Assembly (NCBI RefSeq): GCF_020215665.1
Contig: NZ_CP084061.1
Coordinates: forward strand, 2,822,001-2,886,000
Source: Blautia parvula
GTDB taxonomy: Bacteria > Bacillota > Clostridia > Lachnospirales > Lachnospiraceae
Direction: 5' to 3'
Length of the DNA stretch: 64,000 bases
Below the pieces are notes generated by a model. The model had not been told where the DNA came from and did not search any database. It saw nothing but the letters and a program-made list of their open reading frames with translations. Made by a program: the position numbers and the translations under genes. Below, in pieces: positions 42,824 through 49,898 of this stretch. Positions within the stretch are counted from its first letter, which is position 1. Every line of letters begins with the position of its first letter.

Positions 42824-43738
42824 TTATTTTTCCAGATATTGATAAATATTCCGATATACTGTCAGTTTATCTTTTTCATTTAAAATCTCATGGCGCATGC
42901 CCGGATAGAGCTTTCCCGTCACGTGGCGGTAGCCCACCTGCCTCATGTACTGAAGCTCTTTCACAAACTTTCTGCCGTTTCCGATACAGGGGTCCTCTTC
43001 GCCCCCCAGAAACAGAATGGGCAGCTGGGGATTCTGCAGCCTCCAGCCCTCTTTCCTGTAGGTTTCCTTCAGGAGCATCAAAAGCCCCTCAAACCCATCC
43101 GCCGTAAAAGTGAAACCGCACAGGGGTGATTCCTCATACGCCTTCACCACTTCCTCATCGGAACAGATCCAGGCAAACCGGCTCTTCTCCCCTGCAAAAC
43201 GGCTGGCAAAGGTACCAAAGGACATGGTCTCTAAAAGTTTGCTGCGATAGCGGCCTCCTCTGTGCCTTTTCTGTGTTCTGGCTATGAGCAGGCCCAGATC
43301 CACTGCCGGATTCTCACATGGCGGCCCGGTAAGGATCAGTTTTTCCAGCTCATTGTCAAAATATTTCAGGTAATTCCTGGCTACCAGTGTGCCCATGCTG
43401 TGCCCCAGAAGATACACCGGAAGATCCGGAAATATCTCTTTGATCCAGATGGTGATCTGATGAAGATCCTCCACCATGGCTTTATTTTTACCGCCGTAGA
43501 GATATCCCAGCTCCTCCCGGTTATGTACACTGCCGCCATGCCCGCGATGGTCATGGATCACACAGATGTATCCCCGTCTGGCCAGGTATTCCATAAACGG
43601 CAGATACCGCTCCTTGTTCTCGCTCATGCCGTGGGATATCTGTACCACACCTTTTGTCCCCTCATTTGGCACGACCCATAAGACGGACAGCCCCAGGCCG
43701 TCGTATTCTGATTTCAGTACCGCTGTACCGTGTACCAT
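42824..43738 (-). CDS. Alpha/beta hydrolase, monoacylglycerol-lipase (lysophospholipase) type
   Basis: 304 residues from ATG at 43738, preceded by a GGGGG site. Hydrolase_4-type fold: oxyanion segment QISHGMSENKERY, HDHRGHGGS, the nucleophile elbow LLGHSMGTLVA, then LGGEEDPCIGNGR with the acid, and the His in GMRHEILNEKD. Members cleave acyl esters of glycerol or lysophospholipids; the substrate here is open. It follows the ferredoxin gene and its terminator. Confidence 0.9.
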   Translation of the reverse strand: MVHGTAVLKSEYDGLGLSVLWVVPNEGTKGVVQISHGMSENKERYLPFMEYLARRGYICVIHDHRGHGGSVHNREELGYLYGGKNKAMVEDLHQITIWIKEIFPDLPVYLLGHSMGTLVARNYLKYFDNELEKLILTGPPCENPAVDLGLLIARTQKRHRGGRYRSKLLETMSFGTFASRFAGEKSRFAWICSDEEVVKAYEESPLCGFTFTADGFEGLLMLLKETYRKEGWRLQNPQLPILFLGGEEDPCIGNGRKFVKELQYMRQVGYRHVTGKLYPGMRHEILNEKDKLTVYRNIYQYLEK

Positions 43739-43784
43739 GCAAAAACCCCCTTTTCTTCCAATGTCTCCCGGTATCCAAAAACAC

Positions 43785-43815
43785 AAAAGGCCGCCGCATG
43801 ATTCACGCGGCAGCC
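43785..43815 (-). terminator. Terminator of the ferredoxin gene
   Basis: Minus-strand arms 43807-43815 and 43789-43797 form a 9-bp GC-rich stem, followed by TTTTGTGTTTTTG. Confidence 0.85.
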
Positions 43816-43828
43816 CCGTTACATATGC

Positions 43829-44215
43829 TTAGCTCTCTACAACTTCCAGTACGTCCATCGGACATGCTTTCGCACAGATACCGCAAGCGATACATTTGCT
43901 GCTTGTCGGTGAATCCTCTGCCTTCACCATTACATGGAAAGGACATGCCTCAACACATTTGCCGCATCCGGTACATTTTTTCTTGTTGATCATGTAAACG
44001 CCCTTTGCATTCTGTGTGATCGCACCTTCTGGACAGGCCTCTGCGCACTTTCCGCACTGTACGCAGACCATCGGTTTTGCATCGCCCTTTTTGTCAATGA
44101 TCTGGATACAGGATTTGTCCGGGTCAAACTCCTTGTAAAAGCTTGTTGAACAGGCTCTTACACATTCCAGACATGCCATACACTTTGCGCCTTTTGTCAC
44201 TTTCAGTTTTTTCAT
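43829..44215 (-). CDS. Polyferredoxin-like 4Fe-4S protein
   Basis: 128 residues from ATG at 44215 (GGAGGAA site). Four cysteine motifs of the CxxCxxCxxxC type are present: CMACLECVRAC, CVQCGKCAEAC, CTGCGKCVEAC and CIACGICAKAC. It could bind up to four [4Fe-4S] clusters. The layout is like electron-transfer subunits (HycB/DmsB group) of oxidoreductases. No catalytic partner lies next to it, so it may serve one encoded elsewhere. Confidence 0.92.
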   Translation of the reverse strand: MKKLKVTKGAKCMACLECVRACSTSFYKEFDPDKSCIQIIDKKGDAKPMVCVQCGKCAEACPEGAITQNAKGVYMINKKKCTGCGKCVEACPFHVMVKAEDSPTSSKCIACGICAKACPMDVLEVVES

Positions 44216-44289
44216 CTTGAATTCCTCCGCTTTTTTCCTGAAATTTTCGTATGCCCAAGAAGCATACACAAGCATATGCTTATGTGACA

Positions 44290-44318
44290 ATTTTAACATT
44301 ATATATTATGTTTCACAA
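44290..44318 (-). promoter_or_regulatory. Promoter of the ferredoxin gene
   Basis: Minus strand TTGTGA (44313-44318) and TAAAAT (44290-44295) are 17 bases apart, about 75 bases upstream of the start. Confidence 0.6.
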
Positions 44319-44329
44319 GTGCATTTTAC

Positions 44330-44368
44330 AAAAAAGGACATTCCCGCCCATGCGAAAACGTCCTTTTT
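44330..44368 (-). terminator. Terminator of the cupin gene
   Basis: AAAAAGGAC (44331-44339 region) pairs with GTCCTTTTT (44360-44368). The minus strand ends in a run of Ts, just before the ferredoxin promoter. Confidence 0.7.
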
Positions 44369-44414
44369 GTCAGATTTCGTCAGAGGCTTTTCTCCTCCGC
44401 AAAATCTGTCCTGT

Positions 44415-44765
44415 CTATTTTGCTGCTTCGTTGTAAATGAGAGCCATCATTTCAAAATCTTCGTCTGTATTATTCTCCATGCTGTGGCTCTGTCCCGGCT
44501 CAATGACACATACATCTCCGGGATGCACTTCTGTACGGCTGCCGTCATTGTCCACGAAAACTCCTGTTCCCTTCAGCACAAAATACGGCTCTGTGTTGCC
44601 CACATGCTGATGCATACCGATGGAGCTGTGCGGCTTTAACACTACTTTGGCATATAACTTGCCGTGTCCGTAAAGCTCTTCCTCCTTCAGGATATGATGG
44701 AATTCCACGGTGCCTTCTCCGCCCCGCACATTCTGCTGTTCCACTACATTTGTCTTTCTGACCAC
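44415..44765 (-). CDS. Cupin-domain protein
   Basis: 116 residues from GTG at 44765, which has an AAAGGGG site; a longer ATG start at 44798 is possible. A single cupin barrel: motif 1 HSSIGMHQHVGNTEPYFVLKG, with the metal-binding His/His/Glu, and motif 2 VHPGDVCVIEPGQSHSMEN. Small proteins of this type bind sugars, auxin-like acids or metals, or act as isomerases. Function unknown. It follows the DUF554 gene by 66 bases and may share its transcript. Confidence 0.85.
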   Translation of the reverse strand: MVRKTNVVEQQNVRGGEGTVEFHHILKEEELYGHGKLYAKVVLKPHSSIGMHQHVGNTEPYFVLKGTGVFVDNDGSRTEVHPGDVCVIEPGQSHSMENNTDEDFEMMALIYNEAAK

Positions 44766-44831
44766 GATGTTGATCCCCTTTCTTCTGTCGTATGGCATCC
44801 ATCCCTTATGACCGGGGTTTGGATTTTCTGT

Positions 44832-45509
44832 TTATAAAAATGATTTGACGATAAAGAACACTGCGGGAACCAGAAATGCGGGAAGCATATTCATGGTTCT
44901 GAAATTCTTGATTCCCAGGATGCTGAGGCCTGAGCTGAAGATCAGGATACCTCCGATAATGGAAATCTCCGCCATGATCGCCGGACTCATGACACCGGCC
45001 AGCAGCAGTGCCAGGCAGTAGAAAAATCCCTGCCAGAAAAACAAGACAATGGCTGCCAGTGCGATACCGAATCCAAAGGTGGATGCCAGCACAGAGGATG
45101 TGACAAAATCCAGCATGGCATTGGTGAACAGGTAAGTATTGTCCCCTCTCAATGCGCTCTCCATGGGCCCCAGAATGGACAGGGTTCCCACGCAGAACAG
45201 CAATATCGCCGTGGATAAGCCCTGAGCCAGATTCCCATTGGAAAACCCGGTGACAAACTTCTTAAACTTGTCCTCCAGATGTATCTTCTCTCCGAGAAGC
45301 CCGCCAAGTGCCAGACTCACAATAAACAGAACCGGGTATTCACTCTGGGGCATGTACTTGACTATGGCATTGATTCCCAGCGCTGTGGCTGCCAGCCCCA
45401 TGGCCTGCATCATGATCTCCTGATGCTCCTCCCGTATTCCTTTTTTCAATCTGCTGCCGATAAAGCTCCCTGTCAAAATCGTAGCGCAGTTTACCAGTGT
45501 TCCTATCAT
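44832..45509 (-). CDS. DUF554 family membrane protein
   Basis: 225 residues with about 7 hydrophobic segments. The start MIGTLVNCATILTGSFIGSRLKKGI and the ALRGDNTYLFTNAMLDFVTSSVLASTFGFGIA block are characteristic of DUF554 (YdfK-like, possible transporter). Function unknown. It starts 15 bases after the darA stop, implying cotranscription. Confidence 0.9.
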   Translation of the reverse strand: MIGTLVNCATILTGSFIGSRLKKGIREEHQEIMMQAMGLAATALGINAIVKYMPQSEYPVLFIVSLALGGLLGEKIHLEDKFKKFVTGFSNGNLAQGLSTAILLFCVGTLSILGPMESALRGDNTYLFTNAMLDFVTSSVLASTFGFGIALAAIVLFFWQGFFYCLALLLAGVMSPAIMAEISIIGGILIFSSGLSILGIKNFRTMNMLPAFLVPAVFFIVKSFL

Positions 45510-45524
45510 CTCTCGTATCCGCCT

Positions 45525-45863
45525 TTACAGTTTCAGGTATTGTTCCACATTCACAATAAATACTGTAGCGCCGCCCACATCAATGGTGACCGGCGGTGCG
45601 GAATATCCCAGCACCGGACCTTTTGTCCCGGCGGAATAAGTTGGATTGATGAGCATCTCTTTTCTTCTAGAACACTCTTCCTTGATGACCTGGAGCACCA
45701 TTTCCACCTTGTCGTCCTCAGTTCCTATCATCAGCGTGGCATTTCCTTTTCTCAAAAATCCGCCTGTACTGGCAAGTTTTGTCACACTGATGCGTTCCTT
45801 ATTCAGACGTTCTACCACGAATCCTTCATCTTCCTTGTGCACGATCGCAAAAATCATTTTCAT
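45525..45863 (-). CDS. darA: Cyclic di-AMP receptor DarA (PII-like)
   Basis: 112 residues from ATG at 45863 (AGGAGG site). The PII-like fold carries the c-di-AMP pocket segments: KMIFAIVHKEDEG at the N-terminus, ATGS-like KLASTGGFLRKGNATLMIGTEDDKVE and a long T-loop. DarA/PstA binds c-di-AMP as a trimer. Its target is not established. It is first in a probable operon with DUF554 and the cupin gene. Confidence 0.93.
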   Translation of the reverse strand: MKMIFAIVHKEDEGFVVERLNKERISVTKLASTGGFLRKGNATLMIGTEDDKVEMVLQVIKEECSRRKEMLINPTYSAGTKGPVLGYSAPPVTIDVGGATVFIVNVEQYLKL

Positions 45864-45958
45864 AATGAAGCACCTCCTAATGCAGTGCTGCTCTCTGCCC
45901 CCGTCCGGTCTTATCACAGACCCCAGGCGCCGGTGGGCGTCTGACCAGCTTTTCGTCT

Positions 45959-45987
45959 ATTATAGCATAAATTGAGCATAATGGAAA
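45959..45987 (-). promoter_or_regulatory. Promoter of the darA operon
   Basis: Minus strand TTTCCA (45982-45987, weak) and TATAAT (45959-45964) are 17 bases apart. Confidence 0.55.
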
Positions 45988-46000
45988 ATTATTTTCTCCT

Positions 46001-46076
46001 TTCACAAAACATTCAAATTCCATTCACAATTCTTTTAATATTTCACCACAGTTTCATCACATTTGTGCTTTATTAT
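46001..46076 (+). promoter_or_regulatory. Pho-box-like 11-bp direct repeats with a -10 element
   Basis: TTCACA (46001), TTCAAA (46012), TTCACA (46023) and TTTAAT (46034) recur every 11 bases. A second phase, TTCACC (46042) and TTCATC (46053), follows. TATTAT (46071-46076) comes next. PhoP/PhoB sites are 11-bp direct repeats of TTCACA/TTAACA type just upstream of a -10, so this looks like a phosphate-starvation promoter. Confidence 0.5.
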
Positions 46077-46082
46077 TAGATA

Positions 46083-46163
46083 CATAGAAAGGCAATCACC
46101 TTTATATAAAAATTTTCTTTTTCATACGCCGGGCTTTATAAAAAGCCCGGCCCTCCTTTTTTT
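46083..46163 (+). ncRNA. Candidate ~80-nt small RNA
   Basis: Between the Pho-box-like promoter and the tRNA gene lies a short sequence with no ORF. It contains a small stem AAAGG / CCTTT (46088-46092 / 46099-46103) and a strong terminator, GCCGGGCTTT / AAAGCCCGGC (46128-46137 / 46142-46151), with a tetraloop and seven Ts (46157-46163). No gene precedes this terminator on the plus strand, which suggests a free-standing small transcript. I do not recognise the family. Confidence 0.45.
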
Positions 46164-46212
46164 ACAGGGTAAATACCCCAGAAATATTTTTTAATTTTTT
46201 TCAAAAAACGTG

Positions 46213-46241
46213 TTGACATTTGACGAAAGATATAGTATATT
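46213..46241 (+). promoter_or_regulatory. Promoter of tRNA-Gly
   Basis: TTGACA (46213-46218) and TATATT (46236-46241) are 17 bases apart; the mature tRNA starts 20 bases further on. Confidence 0.8.
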
Positions 46242-46261
46242 ATGTTTTGTCGTTAAGACAT

Positions 46262-46334
46262 GCGCGAGTGGCTCAGTTGGTGGAGCGCGACCTTGCCAAG
46301 GTCGAGGCCGCGGGTTCGAGTCCCGTCTCGCGCT
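46262..46334 (+). tRNA. tRNA-Gly (anticodon GCC)
   Basis: A 73-base cloverleaf. Acceptor GCGCGAG pairs with CTCGCGC. The D arm contains GGCTCAGTTGGT. The anticodon stem CGACC / GGTCG holds the loop TTGCCAA, giving anticodon GCC. The T arm contains GGTTCGAGTCC. The discriminator is T and CCA is not encoded. Confidence 0.97.
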
Positions 46335-46348
46335 CTTTTTATTTCTTG

Positions 46349-46385
46349 AAAAGGACGGACATCTCAAAAAGATGTCCGTCCTTTT
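46349..46385. terminator. Terminator after tRNA-Gly, convergent with the beta-lactamase-fold gene
   Basis: A 15-bp stem (46349-46363 / 46371-46385) with a 7-base loop; the arm ends in TTTT on either strand. Confidence 0.85.
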
Positions 46386-46400
46386 GCGTTCTGCATTTAT

Positions 46401-47924
46401 CTATGCATAAACACTCCCCGCTTTTCTCACAAGTTCCTCCAGCAGCTCCTGCATCTTCCCAACCACCGGATGACTGCCCAGTCCATATTCTCCTGCCAGC
46501 CGTTCCATTCTTGGAAATGCCAGCCAGGTACTGCCCGTCTCATCCTCCCAGAGGGCAATCCTGAGCGGAAGTTCCAGGGAAATGCTCTGATCCTCCTGCA
46601 TCAGCCCGGTTCCCACTTTTGGAGCACCAAAGACGACCACTGTGGTCGGCCGCAGGGACAGACCTGCCTCCTCTGCATTTTTCGCATGGTCAAATTCTGC
46701 AAATACCGGAATTTTCTTTTCTTCCAGAACGTTTTTCAATCGTCTGACCATATCCTTTACCGGAAACTGCCCCTCAAAGAGATACAATTTATTATCATCA
46801 TAATTGGTGGACAGCAGATCTCCGAACGCCCCCGCAATTCTTCTTCCCAGATTCGTAAAGTCAATACCTTCCTTATTTGCCAGCAGCGTAACGCACACCA
46901 GTTCATCCGGATGGGTAAACCTGCTCAGGAAAGAAGAATACCCGGGAACAGAACCTTTGATATCCATCAGTCCTCTGTGCTTATAAAACTGCCAGCCTGC
47001 CACTCCCGGCACCTCTCTGCCGTCCGGCAGGTTCCACGGGGCGTAGACAAGCTTTCTGTGCTCAGGCTCATGGATCAGCACTCCTCCTGCCAGCCCGATA
47101 TCCCAGAAGGAAATATCCTGCGCGGACGCCCAGACATCCCCCACGCCCCTGAGGGCTGAAGACGCTGCCCGCCCTGTCCTTCTGCCGAGTTCGTCATAAC
47201 TTGCGGCCGGTTCTGTGGGGTCAATGTATGTCCCGTCTTTTTTAAACAACTGATGGATGTTCTCCGTCAGGGATACATCCTCATGCCTGAAGTTTTCCAG
47301 GTCCTCCGCAAATCCTGTCCTCTTTAGTCCAAGGAAATGGATCTGCCTTTCTGTCACAAAATCATGATATGTCTCACCGCTTACACGTTCCACGATCTCT
47401 GTCAGCATCAGGAAATTTGACGCACTCCATTCCACCTCTGTACCCGGAGTAAAATGCAGGGCTTCTTTGCTTATTAAATCAAGAACCTCTTTAAACTCCC
47501 ATTCTCTGTAAATGTAAAATCCATCCGTCTGGCAGTCAGGCAGACCCGACGCATGGCGGAGCATCTGCAGAATCTCAATATCATACCATTCCTCCGGTAC
47601 CTCCGGTATATGATCACCCAGTTTATCTTCCAGCCCCAGTTTTCCATCCTCAAAAAGCTGCATGACTGCCACAGCCGCAAACGCCTGGGAAATGGGGCCT
47701 GCCGGCCACATTGTATTGGCTGAAGCCAGCCTTCTCTCACCTGTATCTGACAACCCATACCCCACTACTCTCGGAATATAGGGGGCCTGAACAATTGCCA
47801 GGGTAAGTCCCGGAATCCCCTTTTCCTTCATAAACTCCCATATCATGGAATCTACGCTCTGCCCAAGATATGATACATCTGCACTACCTCTCATTTTCAT
47901 AACTTCGTGTTCTTTCGTATTCAT
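46401..47924 (-). CDS. Degenerate beta-lactamase-fold protein fused to a DUF302 domain
   Basis: 507 residues. Residues ~15-365 follow the class C beta-lactamase/serine hydrolase (PF00144) pattern: SMIWEFMKEKGIPGLTLAIV at the start, LRHASGLPD, and GVGDVWASAQDISFW. The catalytic SxxK position reads PISQ (Pro and Gln), and the YxN position reads WSASN (Trp, Ala), so serine hydrolase chemistry should be lost. Residues ~380-490 match DUF302 (LYLFEGQFPVKDMVRRLKNV, then PTTVVVFGAPKVGTGLMQ). No signal peptide. Possibly a binding or sensor protein; function unknown. Own promoter with direct repeats. Confidence 0.85.
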   Translation of the reverse strand: MNTKEHEVMKMRGSADVSYLGQSVDSMIWEFMKEKGIPGLTLAIVQAPYIPRVVGYGLSDTGERRLASANTMWPAGPISQAFAAVAVMQLFEDGKLGLEDKLGDHIPEVPEEWYDIEILQMLRHASGLPDCQTDGFYIYREWEFKEVLDLISKEALHFTPGTEVEWSASNFLMLTEIVERVSGETYHDFVTERQIHFLGLKRTGFAEDLENFRHEDVSLTENIHQLFKKDGTYIDPTEPAASYDELGRRTGRAASSALRGVGDVWASAQDISFWDIGLAGGVLIHEPEHRKLVYAPWNLPDGREVPGVAGWQFYKHRGLMDIKGSVPGYSSFLSRFTHPDELVCVTLLANKEGIDFTNLGRRIAGAFGDLLSTNYDDNKLYLFEGQFPVKDMVRRLKNVLEEKKIPVFAEFDHAKNAEEAGLSLRPTTVVVFGAPKVGTGLMQEDQSISLELPLRIALWEDETGSTWLAFPRMERLAGEYGLGSHPVVGKMQELLEELVRKAGSVYA

Positions 47925-47973
47925 AACTGCTCCTTTCTGAGCCCATGACTCAGAATATAAATCCTCATCACGC

Positions 47974-48035
47974 TACTGTAACTTTTTTTGTTACCCTTAT
48001 ACTGTAACTATATCAATTACACTTTCACTTGTCAA
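47974..48035 (-). promoter_or_regulatory. Promoter with repeated operator-like element (beta-lactamase-fold gene)
   Basis: Minus strand TTGACA (48030-48035) and TATAGT (48007-48012) are 17 bases apart. AGTTACAGTA occurs twice in the same direction (48000-48009, overlapping the -10, and 47974-47983). Between them a GTAAC / GTTAC inverted pair flanks seven Ts. This suggests a repressor site; no regulator is adjacent. Confidence 0.65.
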
Positions 48036-48130
48036 GAAACATTTACCGATTGACCGGAACTTTTCACCATTTTATGATAAAAGAAAATACTTTCGCTCAA
48101 AAAGGAACAAGTGCCCTCCAATCAAAGTAT

Positions 48131-48174
48131 AAAAAACAGGAGGAGAAAACCTGATATACAGATTTTCTCCCCCG
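48131..48174 (-). terminator. Terminator of the collagen-like gene
   Basis: On the minus strand a G/A-rich arm (48163-48173) pairs with TTTTCTCCTCC (48139-48149), followed by TGTTTTTT (T-run at 48131-48136). Confidence 0.8.
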
Positions 48175-48204
48175 TATGGTTTAAAGCTTATTCCTTGTAA
48201 ATAA

Positions 48205-49827
48205 TTACTTTGTGATACTTTCGGCCTTGCAGGTGGAGATAAAGGTCGGATCACTGTTATTGGCGCCGACAAGAACCACTACGCCATATTCGTTTCTCAG
48301 CACACTGCCCTGTCCGACGGTCTGACCGCCTGCCTTGACAGCGGCTCCTGTTGTACCCACCGGCAGATAAGAACGGACAGCAGCCTCACAGTTTGCGCAG
48401 CAGCCTGTAGGTGCCGGAGCAGGTGCCGGAAGATACGTGATTCCGTTATTATAGGCAGCACTGGTGATTCTGACGGCTGCGATTCTGCAGATTGATACCG
48501 CCTCCTGTGCTGCGCCCTGGCTGTTTACTATCTGGAAAAGACCGGCATTTGGATTTGTGTTCGGGGCAGGAAGAAGGCTTCCCGGACGGCCGCTCACATT
48601 GTTGCCGCTTTCCATGGATATCACAAGATTTTCTGTTGGATAAAGCGTGATGATCTGCTGAAGGAGGTTTCTCATCTGCGCAACACATGCACAACATGCC
48701 GTATCTCCTGCAGGACCTGTCGCGCCTGTAGCTCCGGTATTCCCTGTGGCTCCGGTGGCCCCTGTAGCGCCGGTTGCTCCTGTAGCTCCCATTACCCCAT
48801 TGGCTCCGGTCGGGCCGGTTGCTCCTGTCGGACCCGTAGCTCCGTTGGCCCCGGTAGCTCCTGTGGCTCCCATAGGTCCTGGTGCTCCGGTGGCTCCCGC
48901 TGCTCCATTCATACCTGTAGGCCCTGTGGCTCCGGTCGGACCGGTTGGGCCTGCAGCTCCGGTAGCTCCGACGGCTCCATTGGCTCCGGTGGGACCCGTA
49001 GGGCCTGCGGCACCTGTCGGGCCGGTTGCTCCATTGGCTCCTGTATCACCTTTTGCTCCCATTGGCCCAGTGGGGCCTGTGGCCCCGGCTGCCCCTGTGG
49101 CTCCGGTTGGGCCGGTTGCTCCGTTGGCTCCTGTATTTCCCGTAGCTCCGGTGGCTCCCGCGACTCCATTGGCTCCGGTGGGACCCGTAGGGCCTATGAG
49201 CCCGGTCGGCCCCGTTGGACCGGCAGCTCCGGTCGGACCCGTAGCTCCGGTGGGACCTGTCGGACCTGTGGGACCTGTGGGACCGGCAGCGCCTTCCGAA
49301 CCTGTTGCACCTGTAGCCCCGGTAACTCCTGCCGCTCCTGCTGCTCCGGTCGGACCTGTGGGACCAGCCGGAATCGTATAGAACAACTCAGCGCCATCCG
49401 GTGTAAACGTTTCATCAACAGACGCCTCTGTGCCGGGTTCTCCCGTCACTGTACCTGCCACGGTAATCACAGGCGTCTTTCCTGCAGGCCCTGTGGCCCC
49501 CGTTACACCTGCAATTCCAGGGGCTCCGGTTGGGCCTGTGGCACCACGCATTCCGTTAGCGCCTGTAGCTCCGCTTGGCCCTGTAGGTCCTGTGGCTCCC
49601 CGCATTCCCGGAACTCCCGCAGCACCGGTAGCACCTCTTGGGCCGATAGGCCCTCTCGGACCTATAGGCCCCATGGGTCCCATGGGACCTGTAGGCCCCG
49701 GGCAGCAGCATCTTCTCTCATGACAAACCGGACAACATCTTGTGTCCTGGCATCCTGCTGCATGCACATCATTATTTCTCTCTGCCGCAGCACTCTCTTC
49801 TTTTCCATATCTACAATTATCTTTCAT
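48205..49827 (-). CDS. Collagen-like surface protein (BclA-like), 99 Gly-X-Y triplets
   Basis: 540 residues. The N-terminal 43 residues are Cys-rich ([13 protein letters not shown]) with no signal peptide. Gly-X-Y repeats run over 44-118 (25 triplets) and 155-376 (74 triplets), mostly GPT, GAT and GAN. A 36-residue non-collagen insert (119-154) interrupts them. The C-terminal 164 residues start [13 protein letters not shown] and contain further Cys pairs (GCCANC), probably a trimerising head. Thr in the Y position is a common O-glycosylation site in spore proteins such as BclA. A glycosyltransferase gene lies just upstream, and a CATACAAT sporulation-type -10 precedes the start. Probably a spore surface filament. 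Confidence 0.92.
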   Translation of the reverse strand: MKDNCRYGKEESAAAERNNDVHAAGCQDTRCCPVCHERRCCCPGPTGPMGPMGPIGPRGPIGPRGATGAAGVPGMRGATGPTGPSGATGANGMRGATGPTGAPGIAGVTGATGPAGKTPVITVAGTVTGEPGTEASVDETFTPDGAELFYTIPAGPTGPTGAAGAAGVTGATGATGSEGAAGPTGPTGPTGPTGATGPTGAAGPTGPTGLIGPTGPTGANGVAGATGATGNTGANGATGPTGATGAAGATGPTGPMGAKGDTGANGATGPTGAAGPTGPTGANGAVGATGAAGPTGPTGATGPTGMNGAAGATGAPGPMGATGATGANGATGPTGATGPTGANGVMGATGATGATGATGATGNTGATGATGPAGDTACCACVAQMRNLLQQIITLYPTENLVISMESGNNVSGRPGSLLPAPNTNPNAGLFQIVNSQGAAQEAVSICRIAAVRITSAAYNNGITYLPAPAPAPTGCCANCEAAVRSYLPVGTTGAAVKAGGQTVGQGSVLRNEYGVVVLVGANNSDPTFISTCKAESITK

Positions 49828-49844
49828 ATTATCACATCCATTTC

Positions 49845-49898
49845 TATTAGCAGTTCAAGACTGCTAATACATTGTATGTTGCTGTCCAATGGATGTTA
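49845..49898 (-). promoter_or_regulatory. Sporulation-type promoter and leader hairpin of the collagen-like gene
   Basis: Minus strand TAACA (49894-49898), 15 bases, then CATACAAT (49871-49878). This matches the CATAnnnT -10 of the mother-cell sigma factors E/K. A 10-bp inverted repeat, TATTAGCAGT / ACTGCTAATA (49845-49854 / 49860-49869), lies at the predicted start. Confidence 0.5.

Noticed and set aside
45981-46080. 32-codon ORF starting ATGGAAAATTAT in the region before the small RNA candidate
   Set aside because: No ribosome binding site, and it runs through the 11-bp repeat array; regulatory DNA explains it better.
46401-47924. Call as an active class C beta-lactamase
   Set aside because: The catalytic Ser, Lys, Tyr and Asn positions are replaced.
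48746-49381. Long plus-strand frame of Pro/Ala/Val repeats opposite the collagen-like gene
   Set aside because: It is the antisense of the Gly-X-Y repeat, has no ribosome site and exists only because of the repeat composition.
48746-49720. Tandem short repeats that might suggest a CRISPR or VNTR array
   Set aside because: They are in-frame Gly-X-Y codons of a protein gene with no conserved repeat/spacer units of CRISPR size.
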